This document shows, piece by piece, positions 4,413-6,418 of a stretch of 6,418 nt of DNA (the first letter of the stretch is position 1; each line of letters opens with the position of its first letter). The translations under genes and the position numbers were made by a program. The notes beneath the pieces were generated by a model, which worked only from the letters and a program-made list of their open reading frames with translations, was not told the origin of the DNA and made no database searches. This DNA is from Deltaproteobacteria bacterium (GTDB lineage: Bacteria > Desulfobacterota > Binatia > DP-6), in the NCBI GenBank assembly GCA_005879245.1, contig VBLA01000023.1, forward strand, positions 1-6,418, written 5' to 3'.

Positions 4413-6418
4413 CTAGCGGCCGGGCAGGGCCGGGAAGTTGACGAGCACCACGCGGTCCCCGTCCCTGACGAGAACCTGGGGCGCCGGGGCGAGCGACGCC
4501 TCGAGCTCTCGCTCGCACTCGGCGCCGGTGACGATGAACGTGCGCTGCCCCGATCGCCACCGTTCGGCCAGGCGCAGCATGTGGCTCCAGAAGAACTGGG
4601 CGCGGTCGGGTGCCTGCGAGGCGCCGAACTGGAGTTCGTCGTAGAGACCGTCGGCCTCGAACTGGACCACCCGGCTCCCGGTGTAGAACGGCAGCCCCTG
4701 CATGAGCTTTTCGTAGACGATGATACTGTCGTCGGGTGTCCGGTAGCGCTGGACGACGGCCGCCAGCGTGCGTGATGTGTGGAGGGTGCTGCGCGCGCCG
4801 ACCGCTGTCATCTCGCCGCAGGCGATCCCGCCCGCCAGTAGGAGGACGACGCCGAGTCCCCCGAGTCGCTCGAAGCACCGGGGGTGGGCGGCCAGGGCGG
4901 CCACCGGGAGCATCACGAGCGCCAGCCATGTGCCGCCGACGAGGAACGCCTGCGTGGTGCCGGAGTCGCGGTGCAGCTCGGCCGCCAGCGAAGCGGGCAA
5001 GAGACGCACCGCCACACCGATGAGCAGCACGAACGCAGCGATGCGCGCGAGGCTGCGTGCGAGGCGGCCGAGGGTCAGACGCGTGAGCGCGTCGTCGTCG
5101 AGCACCCGATCGAGCCAGCCGCCGGTAAGCAGGGCGAGCGCCGGGAAGGCGGGCAGAACGTAGGGCGACAGCTTCGCGCGCGCCAGCGTGAAGGCCACGA
5201 TGACGACCGCGGCCCACAGCGAGAGGAGGAGCCTCGCGTCGGCGGGCACCCGCCGGAAGGCCGCGCGGCCCGACGGGGTCGCGGCCAGGAACGCCACGAG
5301 CAAGGTCCAGGGGAAGAAGCCGCCAACCACGACGGGCATGTAGTACCAGAAGGGCTCGGGATGACCGACCCGGGAGGTCGCGAAGCGGTAGAGGTGTTCA
5401 CGGACGAAGAAGAAGCCGGGGAAGTCGGGATGCTCGAGCGAGACGAGGACGAACCACGGCACCGCGGTGGCGGCGAAGACGAGGATCGGCCAGGGCGCGA
5501 GCAGCGCGCCGAGCGTCCGGGCGTCCCGGCGGGCGCCGAGGAACGCGAGCCCGATCAGGCCCGGCAGGACGAGCGCCACCGGACCCTTCGCCAGCACGCC
5601 GAGGCCCGCGGCGACGGCGGCGGCGAGCGGCCAGATGCGCCTCCCGGGGGCGCGTCGCGTCTGGTAGACGAAGACCAGCGCCGCGGTCATGCAGAGCGTC
5701 AGCAGCATGTCGATCACGAGCACCTGCGACAGCGCGAAGTAGAGCGGGCTCGTGATCAGCACGGCGGCCGCGAGCGGCGCGGCTCGCCGGCCGAGCAGGC
5801 GGACGCCGAGTGCATGGGTCAGGACGACGCCGCCGATCGCCGCCAGTGCCGGCGTCAGCCGGGCGGCCCACTCCGACGTCCCGAAGAGTCGTAACGACAG
5901 GCCGACGAGCCAGTAGAGGAGCGGCGGCTTCTCGAAGTAGTTGACGTAGCCGAGGTGCGGCGTGATCCAGTCGTGCAGCTCCAGCATCTCACGGGGAATC
6001 TCAGCGTAGCGCCCCTCGTCGGGATCGGAGAGCCCGAAGCCGGCGAGCCGCGAGAGGCACATGAGGCAGACGGCAAGCAGCCCCGTCCACTGGAGGAGGC
6101 GCAGGTGGCGGTCGATCCAACGACCGGCCGGCGCGCGCGTCCGCTCCCCTCGCTCCCACAGGCTGGTCAGCGACCGCCGTTCGACCTCCCCCGGCAACGC
6201 CAGGGTGTGGAGGAGGTTATACGCCAAGGCATGCAGCTGGAGCCGTGCCGCGTTCGCCTGAAACGACGCGCGCGCCAGCGGCGTCCACTTGATCGCGTGC
6301 TTCCCTTCCTTGGTCCGCGGCTCGGCCGTGCCGCGCCTGTTGTAGAAGGCGATCAACTTCTTCGCTGGACGCCGCAAGTTGATGATGACGGCGCCAACGC
6401 GCGGGTACCGCTCGCCGG
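4413..6418 (-). CDS. ArnT/PMT-type (GT39-like) glycosyltransferase, fused in frame to an upstream transposase remnant
   Basis: One uninterrupted minus-strand frame runs from the right edge to TAG 4413-4415. The glycosyltransferase part begins near 6119. It has a first membrane helix, then the catalytic-loop motif DPDEGRYAEIPREM (6026-5985) and YFEKPPLLYW. AKGPVALVLPGL follows, then FFFVREHLYRF with HPEPFWYY, then AKLSPYVLPAFPALALLTG, and finally a soluble tail. These are hallmarks of PMT-family/ArnT-like enzymes that transfer a sugar from a polyprenyl-phosphate donor to an envelope acceptor such as lipid A; the substrate here is unknown. The enzyme part is about 560 residues, close to ArnT length. 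No usable start lies at its natural beginning. ATG 6062 has no ribosome binding site and would cut the first helix. TTG 6377 lies inside transposase homology. Translation therefore either starts upstream in the transposase or is lost. Confidence 0.8.
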   Translation of the reverse strand, partial: GERYPRVGAVIINLRRPAKKLIAFYNRRGTAEPRTKEGKHAIKWTPLARASFQANAARLQLHALAYNLLHTLALPGEVERRSLTSLWERGERTRAPAGRWIDRHLRLLQWTGLLAVCLMCLSRLAGFGLSDPDEGRYAEIPREMLELHDWITPHLGYVNYFEKPPLLYWLVGLSLRLFGTSEWAARLTPALAAIGGVVLTHALGVRLLGRRAAPLAAAVLITSPLYFALSQVLVIDMLLTLCMTAALVFVYQTRRAPGRRIWPLAAAVAAGLGVLAKGPVALVLPGLIGLAFLGARRDARTLGALLAPWPILVFAATAVPWFVLVSLEHPDFPGFFFVREHLYRFATSRVGHPEPFWYYMPVVVGGFFPWTLLVAFLAATPSGRAAFRRVPADARLLLSLWAAVVIVAFTLARAKLSPYVLPAFPALALLTGGWLDRVLDDDALTRLTLGRLARSLARIAAFVLLIGVAVRLLPASLAAELHRDSGTTQAFLVGGTWLALVMLPVAALAAHPRCFERLGGLGVVLLLAGGIACGEMTAVGARSTLHTSRTLAAVVQRYRTPDDSIIVYEKLMQGLPFYTGSRVVQFEADGLYDELQFGASQAPDRAQFFWSHMLRLAERWRSGQRTFIVTGAECERELEASLAPAPQVLVRDGDRVVLVNFPALPGR
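6150..6418 (-). mobile_element. IS1380-family transposase, C-terminal fragment
   Basis: From the right edge the frame reads GERYPRVGAVIINL, then FYNRRGTAEPRTKEGKHAIK, WTPLARASFQANAARLQLHALAYNL and SLTSLWER. This matches the C-terminal part of the DDE domain of IS1380-type transposases, where FYN.RGTAE..IKEGK contains the catalytic glutamate region and N..RLQLHALAYNL is highly conserved. The 5' part lies outside the window. At the other end, the usual last 50-60 residues and the inverted repeat are missing: homology stops near 6150 and the frame passes directly into the glycosyltransferase. A substitution in the motif (EPRTKEGK where EQHIKEGK is usual) also suggests decay. It is best read as an inactive, truncated IS remnant. 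Confidence 0.8.

Noticed and set aside
4243..5217. Long minus-strand open frame of 324 codons
   Set aside because: It lies antiphase to the glycosyltransferase frame over most of its length and is almost entirely R/A/G/P, a typical high-GC shadow.
4884..5894. Plus-strand open frame of 336 codons
   Set aside because: It is antisense to the glycosyltransferase, with the E/R/G/Q-rich composition of a complementary shadow and no motifs.

Overview
High-GC bacterial chromosome fragment, probably from an uncultured Gram-negative soil or groundwater lineage. Signal-peptide-bearing proteins, ArnT-type membrane glycosyltransferases and decayed insertion sequences recall deltaproteobacterial or Binatota-like metagenome genomes. 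That placement is an impression, with no marker gene to support it. Every substantial gene lies on the minus strand. The plus strand carries only two gene relics.

Layout, left to right. (1) 1-328, minus: N-terminal part of a secreted protein of unknown function, cut by the window edge. (2) 308-418: its upstream module, which has a diverged copy at 4022-4135. (3) 419-749: no supportable gene. (4) 750-2281, minus: a polytopic GT-C-like membrane protein broken by one frameshift near 1055-1066; restoring one base gives a continuous product of about 510 residues. (5) 2303-3196, mostly plus: a decayed zone holding the start of an IS21-type IstB helper ATPase and a secreted-protein relic with an intact ribosome binding site and signal peptide but a degenerate body. 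(6) 3197-3991 (or 4042), minus: an intact multi-pass membrane protein with four copies of a repeat, matching DUF347/COG4705. (7) 4136-4412: no supportable gene. (8) 4413 to the right edge, minus: one uninterrupted frame in which the C-terminal part of an IS1380-type transposase runs in frame into a nearly complete ArnT/PMT-type glycosyltransferase.

The genes do not form an obvious operon, since spacers of about 300-900 bp separate them. A shared theme is the envelope: two lipid-linked-sugar type glycosyltransferases, a multi-pass membrane protein and two exported proteins. The window's most unusual features are the duplicated promoter/5' module in front of two unrelated genes, with identical promoter-to-ATG geometry, and the transposase-glycosyltransferase chimera. 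I see no tRNA, rRNA, CRISPR array or convincing new multi-gene system.
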